Shown here in pieces: positions 33,821 through 44,921 of a stretch of 64,000 nt of DNA. Origin of the DNA: Diadophis punctatus similis (Eukaryota; Chordata; Lepidosauria; Squamata; Dipsadidae). The notes beneath the pieces were generated by a model. The model had not been told where the DNA came from. It was given only the letters and a program-made list of their open reading frames with translations, and ran no database searches. The stretch lies in contig JALIGW010000010.1 of NCBI GenBank assembly GCA_023053685.1, forward strand, positions 7,106,596-7,170,595. Reading direction: 5' to 3'. The translations under genes and the position numbers were made by a program. The number at the start of each line of letters is the position of its first letter. The stretch's first letter is position 1.

Positions 33821-34061
33821 AGAGCCGAGGTGGTGCAGTGGTTAGAGTTGCAGCACTGCAAGCTACTTCAGCTGACTGCTATCTGCAGTTCAGTTGTTCA
33901 AATCTCACCGGCTCAAGGTTGACTCAGCCTTCCATCCTTCTGAGGTCGGTAAAATAAGGACCCAGATTGTTGGGGGCAATATGCTGACTCTGTAAACTGC
34001 TTAGAGAGGGCTGTAAAACACTATGAAGCGGTATATAAGTTTAAGTGCTATTGCTATTGCT
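33821..34061 (+). mobile_element. tRNA-SINE with BovB-type tail (Sauria SINE-like), second copy
   Basis: Same family and strand as the copy at 33065, starting AGAGCCGAGGTGGTGCAGTGG and ending in GCTATT repeats. AATTAT flanks both ends (33815-33820 and 34062-34067). It lies just outside the hAT's right duplication. Confidence 0.9.
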
Positions 34062-34067
34062 AATTAT

Positions 34068-34624
34068 TACTTTCTTTCTTGGGGCTGGCCATCAAATCAA
34101 GCTCATCCCAAAACAACACATCATGCCCATAGTCCAGAAGTATGAAGTGATGTTTTGGAAGGATCATTCTACTGAGGTGAAGAATAGGAAGAAAGTAGGT
34201 GGCCCTAAAGAGGAATCATGTTTATGGTAATAGAGTTCAATTAACAGCCACTGCAGTGGGAAACCTACTTTTTAATTACTGTATTTCTGAAGGAAATGAA
34301 CTATGAATTGTTGAGAATTCTGGGCCACATTCCCTTAATTTCAGGCTTGCCCATTATTTTTTCTCACACGAACTGCAATTCCAGTTTGCAAAAATAGTAA
34401 TTGCTGGCTACTGCCATTAAATAATCAACTGCATAAGTATCTGGTTATAATTGGTAGGATCAAATAATTTGTTGCAGCCTTTCATTAAAACATTGAATAT
34501 AACATTGTGTAGGCTTCTAAAATAATGTTTCTCAGATTTAAGAGCTTATAATGTGCTATAATGTCACTGAAAGTAAAAAAGTGATGAGTTGGAGGTGGAA
34601 GAACTGACAAAAAATTGTGACATC
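34068..34624 (+). other. DMD: DMD intron 62, no recognised element
   Basis: Moderately AT-rich with no coding or repeat signal. It ends at the 12-base target site (34625-34636) of the next element. Confidence 0.6.
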
Positions 34625-35719
34625 AAGGAGACAATCTGAAGGAAGGCGTGGCCAGCGCCGTGGCGCTACGGAGCTTTCCCCGCTTCCTGTGGGAAAGCCC
34701 CGAACCTGCGTCGTCTGGGGACCCGGTCTGGTCAGGACTGGGTCGAAACCACCCAGGAGGGGTGGTGAAGAAGAGGAGCACCTGGTGGCGGACTGGGGGG
34801 CCGGCAAACCCCCCAGGGAATCAGCTCAGTCTCCTCGCCGGCGGCGTATGGAAGACGACCATTCAAAGTGTCGTCTCTAGCCGTGGCAGTTACTTTTGAA
34901 AGGATCAAAACTTTGAGCTTGAAGTCATCTGGGAAAGAAAAGTAAAGTGAAGTATTGGAGAAGTTGAAGAAGGTGGAAGCTGGTGAGTTACATTGCCAAA
35001 AGAAATGTTAAAAGAAATATTCTAATATTTAAAACAGGAACAAAAGGACCAGAAATTAAGGAGCGGCAGATAATAGATGGATACAATAGTGCAACAAAAT
35101 TAAAGGGACTTATAACTAAAGCCCAACTTTTAAAGATCTGGATTTTTGCTTTAAACATTTAATAAAGGTGAAGAAGTACTTGGAAAATAAATTTGGAGGA
35201 AATAATCTGTAAATTGGAATTGATTAAAAACAGAAAAACCAAAACAGGAAATGTAGAGATGAGAATTTGACTGGAGAATGCCATCTGGTAGTTGGAAAAA
35301 TTACTGTTATGGTAGAATACCTTCATGGATGTTTGGACAGCTGCCCTGACCTTGAATAAGGGGGGAAAACCTTTTTTCTTTGAAAGTTGAGAGAAAGTTG
35401 AGAGAATCTAAATAAACTACAATTTGTTATTACTTGAAAGAAAATGTTTGGACTGGTCTGGATAAGAAGGAGTGTGAACAGATGTTAACAACAAAGAACA
35501 GAAGGATCTGGTTTTCTTCAATCACTATAGCAAAAACTTGCAAATTATAAAAGGCTGTGGAACACATTGTTAGCAGCTGAATACTGAGACATGGAGATTA
35601 GTGATTACTGAGAACTGGTGGTATCTTTCAATGAACTTTGATTAAAGATTGAACTTTGACTAAAGATTGAACCTATCTAAGCTTTGGATTTAAGATCTGA
35701 GAATTGAGACTGTAAAGAG

Positions 35720-35990
35720 ATGGAGAGAATTGACTGTGAAGAATTGGCTGGGTTTTTGAAGGATCTCTTTGAAGACTTTAGAAGACAAATGGAAAAAAAT
35801 GGACAACATAACAGAAGAAGAAAAGAAGATTGAAAATATTATAAATGATGATGAAAAGGGAAAGAATATTGAAAATGCAATGCTGATTAATGATTATGTT
35901 AATGATAATGATAATGATTCCACTGGGTTTAACAGTGATAATAGAGATAAAGATAACAGTGATAATAGAGATAAAGATATAGAAAACGAT
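35720..35990 (+). pseudogene. Remnant of an ORF1-like frame
   Basis: From ATG 35720 one frame reads MERIDCEELAGFLKDLFEDF, charged and helical like the coiled-coil head of L1 ORF1p. It then shifts to another frame (EEEKKIENIINDDEKGKNIE) that ends in N- and D-rich simple sequence from a small tandem repeat (GATAATAGAGATAAAGATA). The MITE cuts it at 35991. After the MITE a few codons (FEIHKMEKRLEKIRYTQK) may continue it. Confidence 0.45.
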
Positions 35991-35992
35991 TA

Positions 35993-36829
35993 CCGTATTT
36001 TTCGGAGTAAAAGACGCACCGAAGTATAAGACGTACCTAGATTTTAGAGGAGGAAAACAAGGAAAAAAGTATTCTGAACCAAATGGTGCAGTAATATATT
36101 ATTTAATAAAATACCAGTGTAGCAGAATACTTTTTACAATCATGTATACTTTTTACAACCATGTACACTTTTTAAAACCATGTATACTTTTTACAAGCTT
36201 CAAACTTGACAGCTTTAAGACTAGTGGACTTCAACTCCCAGAATTCCTCCTCCAGTCATGCTAGCTCAGGAATGGGAGTTGAAGTCCACAAGTCTTAAAC
36301 TTGCCAAGTTTGAAGACCCTTGCACCCCTAACCCCTAACCCAGGGGTCTTCAAACTTGACAGCTTTAAGACTAGTGGACTTCAACTCCCAGAATTCCTCC
36401 TCCAGTCATGCTAGATGGGGTAATTAGAAGGCAAAAACGCCCCAATTTTTTGCAAAAAATGGCCCTTTTTTGCTTGTTTTTTTGCAAAAACAGGGCATGC
36501 AGAGGATCTGGGAAGCCTGCAGAGCACTCCTGGTGGGGGAAGGCAAAAATGCCCCAATTTTTGCAAAAAATGGCCCGTTATTTTGCTTTTTTTTTTTGCA
36601 AAAACAGGGCATGTAAAGGATCTGGGAAGCCTGCAGAGCACTCCTAGGGGGTGGGGGGAGGCAAACCCCCCCATTTTTGCAAAAAACGGCCCGTTTTTTT
36701 GCAAAAATTGGATGCGGGGGCGGGGCTTCGGGAGGCTAAAAATTGCTGTATTCGGTGTATAAGACGCACCGACATTTCCACCCTCTTTTTGGGAGCAAAA
36801 AGGTGCGTCTTATACTCCGAAAAATACGG
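35993..36829. mobile_element. Tc1/mariner-like MITE (TA target), 837 bases
   Basis: Perfect TA flanks and good inverted ends: CCGTATTTTTCGGAGTAAAA on the left with TTATACTCCGAAAAATACGG on the right. The interior has tandem units of GCAAAAAATGGCCC with CTGGGAAGCCTGCAGAGCAC (36430-36720). A second fold-back repeat (36198-36414) is inserted near the left end. No transposase is present. Confidence 0.88.
36133..36414. repeat. Short tandem repeat and fold-back repeat inside the MITE
   Basis: First come four copies of a 19-base unit around CATGTATACTTTTTACAA (36133-36197). Then a fold-back follows: 36198-36264 (CTTCAAACTTGACAGC to GTCATGCTAG) is followed by its inverted half (36270-36318), and the same 67 bases are repeated exactly at 36348-36414 after a CACCCCTAACCCCTAACCC linker. 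Related fold-back sequence occurs at 53060-53215. Confidence 0.75.
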
Positions 36830-37009
36830 TATATTCAGATTGATGATAAGGATTTTGAGATACATAAAATGGAAAAAAGATTGGAGAAAATTAGATATAC
36901 ACAGAAAGTAAACTTAAGAGGAAGGAAAAGAGCGTGGTGAAAGAGAATTTATTGGCATAAAATTAAAAGGAAAAGGAAAAAGAAGTCAAGGAGATGGAGG
37001 TGAGGTTTC

Positions 37010-39378
37010 CTACTGAGGTTGGATTTTGCAGCCCCACTCCTCCCCCACAGGGAGGCAGGACCGACTAGGTGGTTCCGCCCCAGGCGCCTAATGGAGCCAG
37101 AAGGATTCCAGAGGGAACTTGGGGAAATACCTGAAACCCTGGTACACAATTCGGCTGATTCCCTGGTGTCTGCATGGAACACCGCAGCATCAGCAGCATT
37201 AGAACGGATTGCCCCTAGGCGACCTCTCCGCGGCAGTGGATCCCGGAAAGCTCCCTGGTTCACTGAGGAGCTCCGGGAGATGAAATGCCAAAAGAGACAT
37301 CTAGAACGCCGCTGGAGAGCCAGCAAAACCGAGTCTGATCGAACACTATTAAGAACCTACATCAAGTCTTATTTAGTGGCGATAAGGGCGGCAAAACAAT
37401 CCCATTTTTCCGCTCTTATTGCGTCCGCAGATTCTCACCCATCCACCTTGTTTAGGGTGACTCGCTCCCTCCTTGCCAAAGGGGGGAGCGAGGAACACTT
37501 GCAAGGTAGAGCTGAGGAATTCGCGCAGTTTCTGTCGGATAAAGTCGCTCAGATTCGGTCAAACCTGGACTCCGGCTGGGCAGAGTCCATTGAGATGACA
37601 GGGGCAAGTCTTAGTCCACCATTGTGGGAGGAGTTTGGGCCTGTTTCTCCGGAAGACGTGGACAGAGCCGTGGGTGCGATGGGTGCCTCCACCTGTTTAT
37701 TGGACCCGTGCCCCTCCTGGTTGGTTTCCGCCAGCAGAGAGGTGGCACGAGGCTGGATCCAGGCGGTGGTCATCGCTTCTCTGACGGAGGGATCTGTACC
37801 GCAGCCATTAAAAGTTGCGGTGGTTAGACCCCTCCTGAAGAAGCCTTCCCTGGACCCAGCGGATTTGAAGAACTTTCGTCCGGTCTCCAACTTACCTTTT
37901 TTAGGGAAAGTTGTTGAGAAGGTGGTGGCTACTCAGCTTCTGCGACTATTGGAGGAAACGGATCATCTAGACTCCTACCAGTCGGGTTTCAGGCGCGGCT
38001 TCAGTACTGAAACTGCCTTGGCTCGCCCTGGCGAGCCCGGGATGGTGGAAATTCCTCCATCCAGGTGCTACTTGACCTCTCAGCAGCTTTCGATACCATC
38101 GACCATGGTATCCTTCTGCGTCGTCTCGGTGAGTTGGGAGTGGGAGGCACCGTTTTGCGGTGGTCCTCCTCTTATCTCACCGATAGGACGCAGTCGGTGT
38201 TAACAGGAGGGCAGAGATCGTCCCCTAGGCCCCTGCTATGTGGGGTGCCTCAGGGTTCGGTTCTCTCGCCCATCTTGTTCAACATCTACATGAAACCGCT
38301 GGGGGAGATCATCCGGAGACATGGGGTGAGTTTCCATCAGTACGCTGATGACACCCAGCTGTACATCACCACCCCGTCTCAATTCAGTGAGGCAGCTGAT
38401 GTAATGTGCTGATGCCTGGACAACGTTAGGACCTGGATGGGGAGAAACAGACTCAGACTCAACCCCGACAAGACTGAGTGGCTTTGGATACTGCCTCCTA
38501 AGGACCAAGACAACGGTCCCTCCTTGGCTCTGGAGGGAGTGAAATTAACTCCCTCGGAACAGGTCCGCAATTTGGGGGTCCTCCTAGATCCACAGCTAAA
38601 ATTAGACCAACATCTTACTGCTGTGGCTAGGGGGGCTTTTGCACAGGTTCGCCTGGTGCACCAATTGCGACCATACTTAGAGAAGGAGGCTCTGCTCACG
38701 GTCACTCATGCCCTTGTCACCTCTCGATTGGACTACTACAATGCGCTCTACATGGGGCTACCCTTGAAGAGTATTCGGAGACTTCAGTTGGTGCAAAATG
38801 CGGCTGCGCGTGCTGTGGTGGGTGTGCCAAGGTACACCCACATTACACCTATACTCCGCCAGCTGCATTGGTTGCCCATCGGTCTCCGGGTACAATTCAA
38901 GGTGTTGATCATCATCTTTAAAGCCCAACATGGCCTAGGACCAGGTTACCTTCGGGACCGCATTCTACCTCACACTTCCCTTCGACTGGTTAGGGCCCAC
39001 AGAGTGGGCCTCCTCCAGGTCCCGTCAGCCAAACAATGCCGGTTGGCGGGCCCTAGGGGGAGGGCCTTCTCTGTGGGGGGCCCTGCGCTCTGGAACCAAC
39101 TTCCCCCAGAGACTCGAACCATCCCCACCCTGCTGGCCTTCCGGAAAGCCGTTAAGACATGGCTCTTCCTGCTGGCAGGGGGGAAAGATTAAATCCATCT
39201 GAACTCCCCCCCTTGGTATGGCTGATTGTGAACATTTTTTTAACTTTTGTATATCTTTTTAACTGTTGTTTTTAAATTACTGTTATGAATGTTCTTATAC
39301 AATTGTTGTACGCCGCCCTGAGTCCCTCGGGAGTAGGGCGGCATAGAAGAACAAATAATAAATAAATAAATAAATAAG
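37010..39378 (+). mobile_element. CR1 LINE with 3' hairpin and (AAAT)n tail (CR1-3)
   Basis: A plus-strand CR1, truncated in the segment between the endonuclease and RT, running to the terminal hairpin (GCCGCCCTGAGTCCCTCGGG and partner, 39311-39345) and a short (AAAT)n tail. It is inserted in the L1-like element, whose sequence resumes at about 39379. Confidence 0.92.
37013..39192 (+). pseudogene. CR1 ORF2: linker and reverse transcriptase
   Basis: Three overlapping frames cover CR1 ORF2: EPEGFQRELGEIPETLVHNS, APWFTEELREMKCQKRHLER, SPEDVDRAVGAMGASTCLLD, NFRPVSNLPFLGKVVEKVV, LLDLSAAFDTIDHGILLRRL, GVPQGSVLSPILFNIYMKPL and the catalytic FHQYADDTQLYI. It ends with LVQNAAARAVVG and LHWLPI. Defects: a frameshift near 38025-38060, just before the first catalytic Asp, and a TGA at 38410-38412 where CR1-1 has Arg (CGA to TGA, typical of CpG decay). 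The endonuclease is missing. Confidence 0.93.
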
Positions 39379-40640
39379 GTGGATACAAAAAATGAAAGTC
39401 AAGAAATTAAAAGGAAATGGATGATGGCATTGAAATATTATGGAAATGGTTTTTTTCTTTTTATTTAGTATTATTATTTTATTAAGAGTTAAGAATTTGT
39501 TTTTTTCTTGTTCTTTCTATATAGATTAATATTGTTTAATGAATTAAAAGATTTGATATTCTAGATAAAACAATGTTAATTAATATGAGAACTATGAATG
39601 ATAAACATGAATATTAAAGCTTAAAAGACATTATCTCTTTTATATGTGAAATTTGCTTAAATGAAAATTTTAAAAGGGAAAAATGTATTATTTTAAGTTG
39701 AATATTTAATTGAATAATTCAGAAAGAATTTTGATGATTAGTATGTGAAAAGGTATATTAGTATTGTGTATTATTTTGTTTACATATGAGAGCTATTCAA
39801 ATGTTAAATTTAAAAATTCTTTATTTCAAGAGTTAAACATTTAATAGAATGTAAATAACCTAGGAAGTATTTTGATGATTAACATAAGAAATTGGAATGT
39901 ATAATTGGGCATTTGGTTTTTGTTATAGAATAAGGATAAAAAATATAAATGATTAATAAAGAGACAAAAAAGTGGAGGAAGCATTATGGCAGAAAATTAA
40001 GAAACAGGAGAAATAGTAATTATCTTGGAAAGTAAATTAATAGCGGATAATTTGGAAGGAGAACTTAAAAATTAACTGGTGAATATCCCAGATGACAAAA
40101 TTAAATTTCTTTTTTTTCTTTTTTCTTTTTGGAGGTAAGATGAAGTTAGCAGCATATACCTAGAATAAAGTATTATACAATATATAAAGAAATGATATAA
40201 TAATAAGAAAAAAAATTCTTAGAAGAGATATGATGAGTCTAAATTTGAGATTGTATCATCAGCCTGTCAAACATAAGAGGATTTTAAAAAGAGTACTCGG
40301 AGGAAGGCAAAGAGAGTGTAAGAGGAAGTAGAAGGGGAGGAAGAGAAGGAATAGAGAGAGTAGAGGAGGAGTGAAGGAGTAAGAAAGTAGAAGGAGATGA
40401 TGGAGATAGAGAGAGGGGAGTGCAATGGGAACTAAAAAAAGCAGAACAGACTGATGATCGATGATGTAAGCATTTATATAAGATATTGATTTTTGAATGA
40501 TGATCAAGGTGATGTAAGCGTTTATATAAGATATTAACTTTTGAATGATGGATTATAAATGTAAAATTGTGTATTTTATTGTAACATTTTAAGGTATATG
40601 TCTATTAAATTGTAAAAGTGGTGGAGAAAAAAAGAAAAAA
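39379..40640 (+). other. AT-rich 3' region of the L1-like element
   Basis: About 1.26 kb, about 75% A+T, no coding frame beyond chance. It contains repeated ATTTTGATGATTA and AAGATATT motifs and a direct near-repeat at 40475-40490 and 40515-40530 (TTTATATAAGATATT). Confidence 0.55.
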
Positions 40641-40805
40641 AATGAAAAAAAGGAGACAATCCAAAATAAAAACTAGAATCAGAGGTACAGTACTATTGAG
40701 TTGTGCCCCTATGTTCAATGTAAGCAATTTATGTTTCTATGAAACAGAGAAACATATTTAAACTCAATTTCAGTGGTGGGATTCAAATAATTTAACAACC
40801 GGTTC

Positions 40806-41207
40806 TGTAAGGATTGCCTTCCCAACCACATTCAAAGTATGAACTTCTGAGTCAGTTTCAAAAGGATTCCTTTATTAGCAGTTGTATGACAATCCATTCA
40901 TTCAAAGCAAGATCTAAATGCCTCCAGGCAAGGCAAGCATATATAAACCTTAGTGCCCCTCCCCATTAGGCAGGATGCAAGAGTAAGGCAATCCACAAAG
41001 TGTGAAAGTTCTTTCCTGGGAGTACAGATGGCGATACGTTCCCACAGACCCTTCCGTTCAACTGACTTGCATTGCCCCTCATAAACCCTATCTTAAGATG
41101 AGAAGGTTCCCAGGTGTCTAAGATCCGGATATCTGTTATAACCATTTGATCAAGCAGAACCAAGACCCCCCCTTCTCCTTTTGAATGGCAGAGTCTGGAA
41201 TCTGACA
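40806..41207 (-). repeat. Gypsy 3' LTR
   Basis: A 402-base LTR that on the + strand starts TGTAAGGATTGCC and ends GGAATCTGACA. It contains the TATA-like TATATAAACC (+ strand) and AAAGCAAGATCT. It differs from the other LTR at roughly ten positions, including a two-base indel. Confidence 0.93.
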
Positions 41208-41271
41208 TGCTGCCCCCTTAAAAGAAAAAAAGGTCCACCTGTAAGACATAAGCAGAATCAATTATGATATA

Positions 41272-42735
41272 TTAACAAGGTTTGTTAGGGTATTGGGAGT
41301 GAAATCTTCTCAATAAGATGGGAGCTTTAACATGTTGTTTAGTGACCCACTCGTTCTGCGAGGGAGGCAAATGTTTCCAAGCTACCAAATACTGGATCTT
41401 CCCTCTGTGGATCCTAGAGTCAAGAATTTCCTTGGTTTCAAAGTGTTGTTCCCCTTCTATCATGATTGGGGCAGGTGGTGCAGATACCACCGGTCTAAGT
41501 GATGAGGTTACCTCTCTCTTGAGTAAACTAATGTGAAATACTGGGTGGACTTGTCTAAGTGTTTTTGGAAGAGCCAATTCAACCACTACCGGGTTGATGA
41601 TCCTACTAATAGGGAAAGGTCCAATGAAATTAGGCCCTAATTTTTTTGATGGTTGTAACGATCTCAAGAATTTTGTAGATAAATATACTCTATCCCCAAC
41701 ATGGAAAGGTTTAGGCTCTACTCTTTTCTTGTCTGCTTGAATTTTGAAAGCCTCTCTAGCTTCCTTTAAAGCCAATCTGACTACTGGCCATGTGTTTTGC
41801 AAATTTTCTATCCACTCCTTAAGTGAGGGGATAGTGGATTTTTCTGTGGGTAATTCTGGCATTGGGCTGAAATCTTGCCCAGCAGCTACTCTAAAAGGTG
41901 TAAAACCAGTACTCGAATGTACAGAGTTATTAAATGCAACCTCTGCAAACGGTAAAAGTTCAGTCCAATTGTCCTGTTGAAAATTAATAAAACATCTTAG
42001 GTACTGTTCCAAAACGGAATTCAAACGTTCACAATTTCCGTTACATTGAGGGTGATGGGAGGAGCTTAATCCTTGGGCGGTACCAAGTAAGTCCAAAAAT
42101 GCCTTCCAAAATTTGGAGGTGAATTGGACTCCCCTATCCGAGATTATTCTTTGAGGAGCTCCATGAAGACGATAAATGTGTATTAGAAACAATCTAGCCA
42201 AGCCTTTGGCAGTTGGGATTTTCTGGCAAGGTATAAAACGTGCTTGCTTTGAAAACAAGTCTGTCACAACCCAAATGACAGTGTTTTCCCCACTTTCTGG
42301 TAGTTCTACAATAAAATCCATAGCAATTTCTTCCCATGGCGCTGACGGCTTGGCTACTTTCTGTAGAAGTCCTGGGGTTTTCCCTTGTCATATTTTTTCA
42401 GCAGCACAAATGGGGCAACTCGCTACATAGCTTTCTAAGTCCTTTTTCAATGAAGGCCATCAAAATTGTCTCTTTATTAAGTATAAAGTTTTTACAAAAC
42501 CAAAGTGTCCAGCTAATCTAGAGTCGTGGCACCTTTCCATTAACCGTAATCTTTGGCTAGCGGATACATAAAGTTTGTCTCCTACCCAAGCTAATTCATC
42601 TTTCATCAAGCAACTGGATTTGTGGTTCAAAAACCATTCATCATTGATTAATGCTTGTTTAAAAACGTGAATGGTGTCTGCGTTTCTCAATGCGACTTGT
42701 CCTCCTTGGGACCTGGTGATTACTTTGGCTGCCAA
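41272..42735 (-). pseudogene. Gypsy integrase with C-terminal chromodomain
   Basis: The zinc-binding head is at 42460-42735 (ERCHDSRLAGHFGFVKTLYL, continuing past a stop to ASCPICAAEK). The catalytic core is open for 349 codons (41272-42321): D in MDFIVELPESG, D in RIISDRGVQFTSKFW and E in CNGNCERLNSVLEQYL, then LLPFAEVAFNNSVHSSTGFT. The last 55 residues are a chromodomain: HFETKEILDSRIHRGKIQYL, VAWKHLPPSQNEWV and LLRRFHSQYP. Chromodomains steer insertion to marked chromatin. Stops near 42450 and 42390 separate head and core. The frame ends at TAG/TAA near 41272, 64 bases before the LTR. Confidence 0.93.
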
Positions 42736-42812
42736 TTGATTAGTTTGTACAATAGGTTTAAATACCTCTGATTTCGCACAATTGTATTGTGGCTTTCTGG
42801 ACAGTGCGTCTG

Positions 42813-43066
42813 CTAGAAAGTTCCCCCCCCCGGGATAAATTTAAGAGTAAACTCGAACCGTTTGAAGTATTGAGCCCAACGAACTTGTTTTGGAGATAGT
42901 TTCCTTGGTGTCTTTAGGGCTTCTAAGTTTTTGTGGTCAGTCCAGACTTCAAAAGGGATCTTACTCCCTTCTAAGAAATGTCTCCAAGTTAAAAGTGCCC
43001 ATCGCACCGCATAAGCTTCTTTTTCCCAAATTGCCCACCTTTGTTCAGTTTCACTTAGTTTCCTGG
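42813..43066 (-). pseudogene. Gypsy RNase H, second half
   Basis: Reads ETEQRWAIWEKEAYAVRWAL, TWRHFLEGSKIPFEVWTDHK (catalytic Asp), NLEALKTPRKLSPKQVRWAQ and FEFTLKFIPG. A C-run at 42825-42833 shifts the frame. The first half is beyond the L1-like insertion, at 44922-45090. Confidence 0.88.
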
Positions 43067-43082
43067 ATGTATATGCACTGTA

Positions 43083-44904
43083 TTCAAAAAAAGTTTTATT
43101 AGTACAAAATTACATAGATAATAGCTAAATATTGAATATAAAGTACAAACATTTTTTTATTTTTTCTTGATAGTTGCATCTTTTAATAGCTCAATGATTT
43201 TGAGTTTATCAACTCGTCTCCCATCTGGTCCCGATCCTCCATCTCCTTTTCCCCGACTGTCTGGCTCTGGCACTCATCTTGGTTTTTTAAATCTATTTCC
43301 TTTTGATCCAACAGGGATGGCTTCCCCTCCTCCTCCTCTTTTACTTTCATACATCCTTCCTCTGGAATTTTGGATATATCAGCCTTTAAAACATTGACAT
43401 AAAATTCAGTAGCTTTCTTTATCGTATTAAGCCGGTATCTTTTTCCAGAAAATTTCACCGCTACTCCTACTGGCGCTTCCCATTTATATTGTAAATTTAA
43501 TCTTTTGAGTTCATCAATCAGAAAGGTGTAACTTTTTCTGGCTTTGAGCATTTTAGAGGGGATTTCTTTCCAAATCTTTAATTCCTGGCCATTCACCTTA
43601 AGATTGTTGTTGAACGTTGCCTGTATAATTCTATTCCGTAAGGCTCTTGTAGTAAAATATATAACAATGTCCCTTGGTAAATGTTTTTGTTTAGCATACC
43701 ACGAGTTGATTCTGTATATCTTGTCAATTTGTGTAGCCAGTTCCACTTTAGAAATTCCAGACACCTGGTCCAAAGCATCAACCATCCTTCCTTTTAAATC
43801 TTCATATAATCCCTCCTTCAATCCTCTGACCCTTATAGCAACTTCCATTGATCTGAACTGCGTCATCAACACCTCTGTTTCAAAATTTGCAATGTCATTT
43901 TGAATTTTATCTATATATTCCACCGAAGTTGCCAAAGCTTGTTTATTTGTTTCAATACGTTCTGCCAGAACTTCAATATTTGTTGCTAATCCTTTGCAAA
44001 CCTCTAACACGTCCGACCTAAGTTGTTGATTCATATTCTTCAAAGCAGCCTGCATTTTCTTGTCTATCTCACTAATTTTCTGATTAAATTCCAAAGTCAG
44101 TTCATGTTTCATAATCTTTAAATTATTTAATAAATTTTCAGGTGTCATAGGCTGTGGAGGCTTTAACTCAGTATTAAGTTGCATTTTAGAAATATAACCA
44201 GAGGGATAATCATTTCTTTTACTCAAAACAATCTTTCCAGATTTTGAAGCCATTGTGGTGTTTCAAAAGAGTGCAAGGGAAAAAAAAGGCCAAATCCCTA
44301 AAGTTCTTTCCAATTTCAAAACCAGGTAGTCTTTTATTATTAAAAATCTATCAGTTATAACTTTAATCCAGGGTTAGGAGACAGAGAGAGAAAAGCCAGT
44401 TTTCCAAATCAAAAGTTTCCATAAGAAAAAAAAAAGCCTCTGGGAAAATGAAAGTCACTTTCACTTCTTCAATCGCCATATTGTTACTTTGTTTCCTTAC
44501 CGAAGTGAAAGCTAACAAAGAAGTTGAAGAAAAAAGAAAAAGGAAGTTTCAGTACTTGCCCATCTCACGGCTGTTTCTCTCTGTCTGCTTCTATAAATCA
44601 AAAAATAGTTGTAAATCCCATTCTGGAAGCAGCGGTGGTCACGACATCTAGCTCCGCAAAAGCGGAGGTTTCCTGATTCCCGGAGCAGGAGACAGGCTGC
44701 ATGGGGAGCCCTCCCTTCGCGCCCCTAGATGGCTCCTAGGGCACTGGGGGGCTCTACCCCACCTGTCAAGCTCTCATCTCTCCCCTTTGCCCGGGGAAGA
44801 GATTTCAAAGCTGCCAGACAGCTGTTCTGGCGGCTTTTTACAGGAATCGGAAAGGCGCCCAACAAAGGGGCGTCCGCGATGGCGCGATCCAAACCGGAAG
44901 TCCC
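43083..44904 (-). mobile_element. ORF1-only L1-like element, complete copy (copy C)
   Basis: A complete 1.8-kb insertion with the perfect 17-base duplication GATGTATATGCACTGTA (43066-43082 and 44905-44921), inside Gypsy RNase H. On the minus strand it has a GC-rich 5' UTR (44904-44254; opening CGGGACTTCCGG), an intact ORF1 and only about 100 bases of 3' sequence ending in GTACTAATAAAACTTTTTTT. There is no room for ORF2. The 5' start and 3' end match copy A (5576-8229). Confidence 0.92.
43183..44253 (-). CDS. L1-type ORF1 protein, intact
   Basis: A 356-codon frame from ATG at 44253 to TAA at 43183. The head (MASKSGKIVLSKRNDYPSGY) leads into a coiled coil at about residues 40-140. The RRM at about 145-240 includes MEVAIRVRGLKEG and HLPRDIVIYFTTRALRNRI. 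The C-terminal domain at about 245-310 includes PSKMLKARKSYTFLIDELKR and PVGVAVKFSGKRYRL. An acidic tail follows. The length and order match the ORF1 at 6164-7231, at roughly half identical residues by eye. Expected role: an RNA chaperone of the element's RNA particle. A Gypsy frame on each side is broken, yet this frame is clean, so it is a later arrival. Confidence 0.9.
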   Translation of the reverse strand: MASKSGKIVLSKRNDYPSGYISKMQLNTELKPPQPMTPENLLNNLKIMKHELTLEFNQKISEIDKKMQAALKNMNQQLRSDVLEVCKGLATNIEVLAERIETNKQALATSVEYIDKIQNDIANFETEVLMTQFRSMEVAIRVRGLKEGLYEDLKGRMVDALDQVSGISKVELATQIDKIYRINSWYAKQKHLPRDIVIYFTTRALRNRIIQATFNNNLKVNGQELKIWKEIPSKMLKARKSYTFLIDELKRLNLQYKWEAPVGVAVKFSGKRYRLNTIKKATEFYVNVLKADISKIPEEGCMKVKEEEEGKPSLLDQKEIDLKNQDECQSQTVGEKEMEDRDQMGDELINSKSLSY

Positions 44905-44921
44905 GATGTATATGCACTGTA

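Larger units (their letters stand above)
34637..40649 (+). mobile_element. L1-like element without ORF2, carrying a MITE and a CR1
   Basis: Flanked by the 12-base duplication AAGGAGACAATC (34625-34636 and 40650-40661) and ending in an A-rich tail (40630-40649). It has a GC-rich start (34637-34870), a long 5' region, a broken ORF1-like part, a MITE (35993-36829), a CR1 (37010-39378) and an AT-rich 3' region (39379-40640) with no coding. Without the two insertions it is about 2.8 kb. No endonuclease or reverse transcriptase was found, so it is another short L1-like element, although its ends differ from those of the 5576-8229 family. Confidence 0.75.

Noticed and set aside
33065..34061. tRNA genes suggested by box A and box B
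   Set aside because: These belong to SINEs with a conserved body and a BovB-type tail, flanked by duplications. The tRNA-like heads cannot fold into a proper tRNA.
34617..34899. Small frames in the GC-rich start of the L1-like element
   Set aside because: Sit in a 5' UTR-like region beginning at a TSD, with no ORF1 or other motif.
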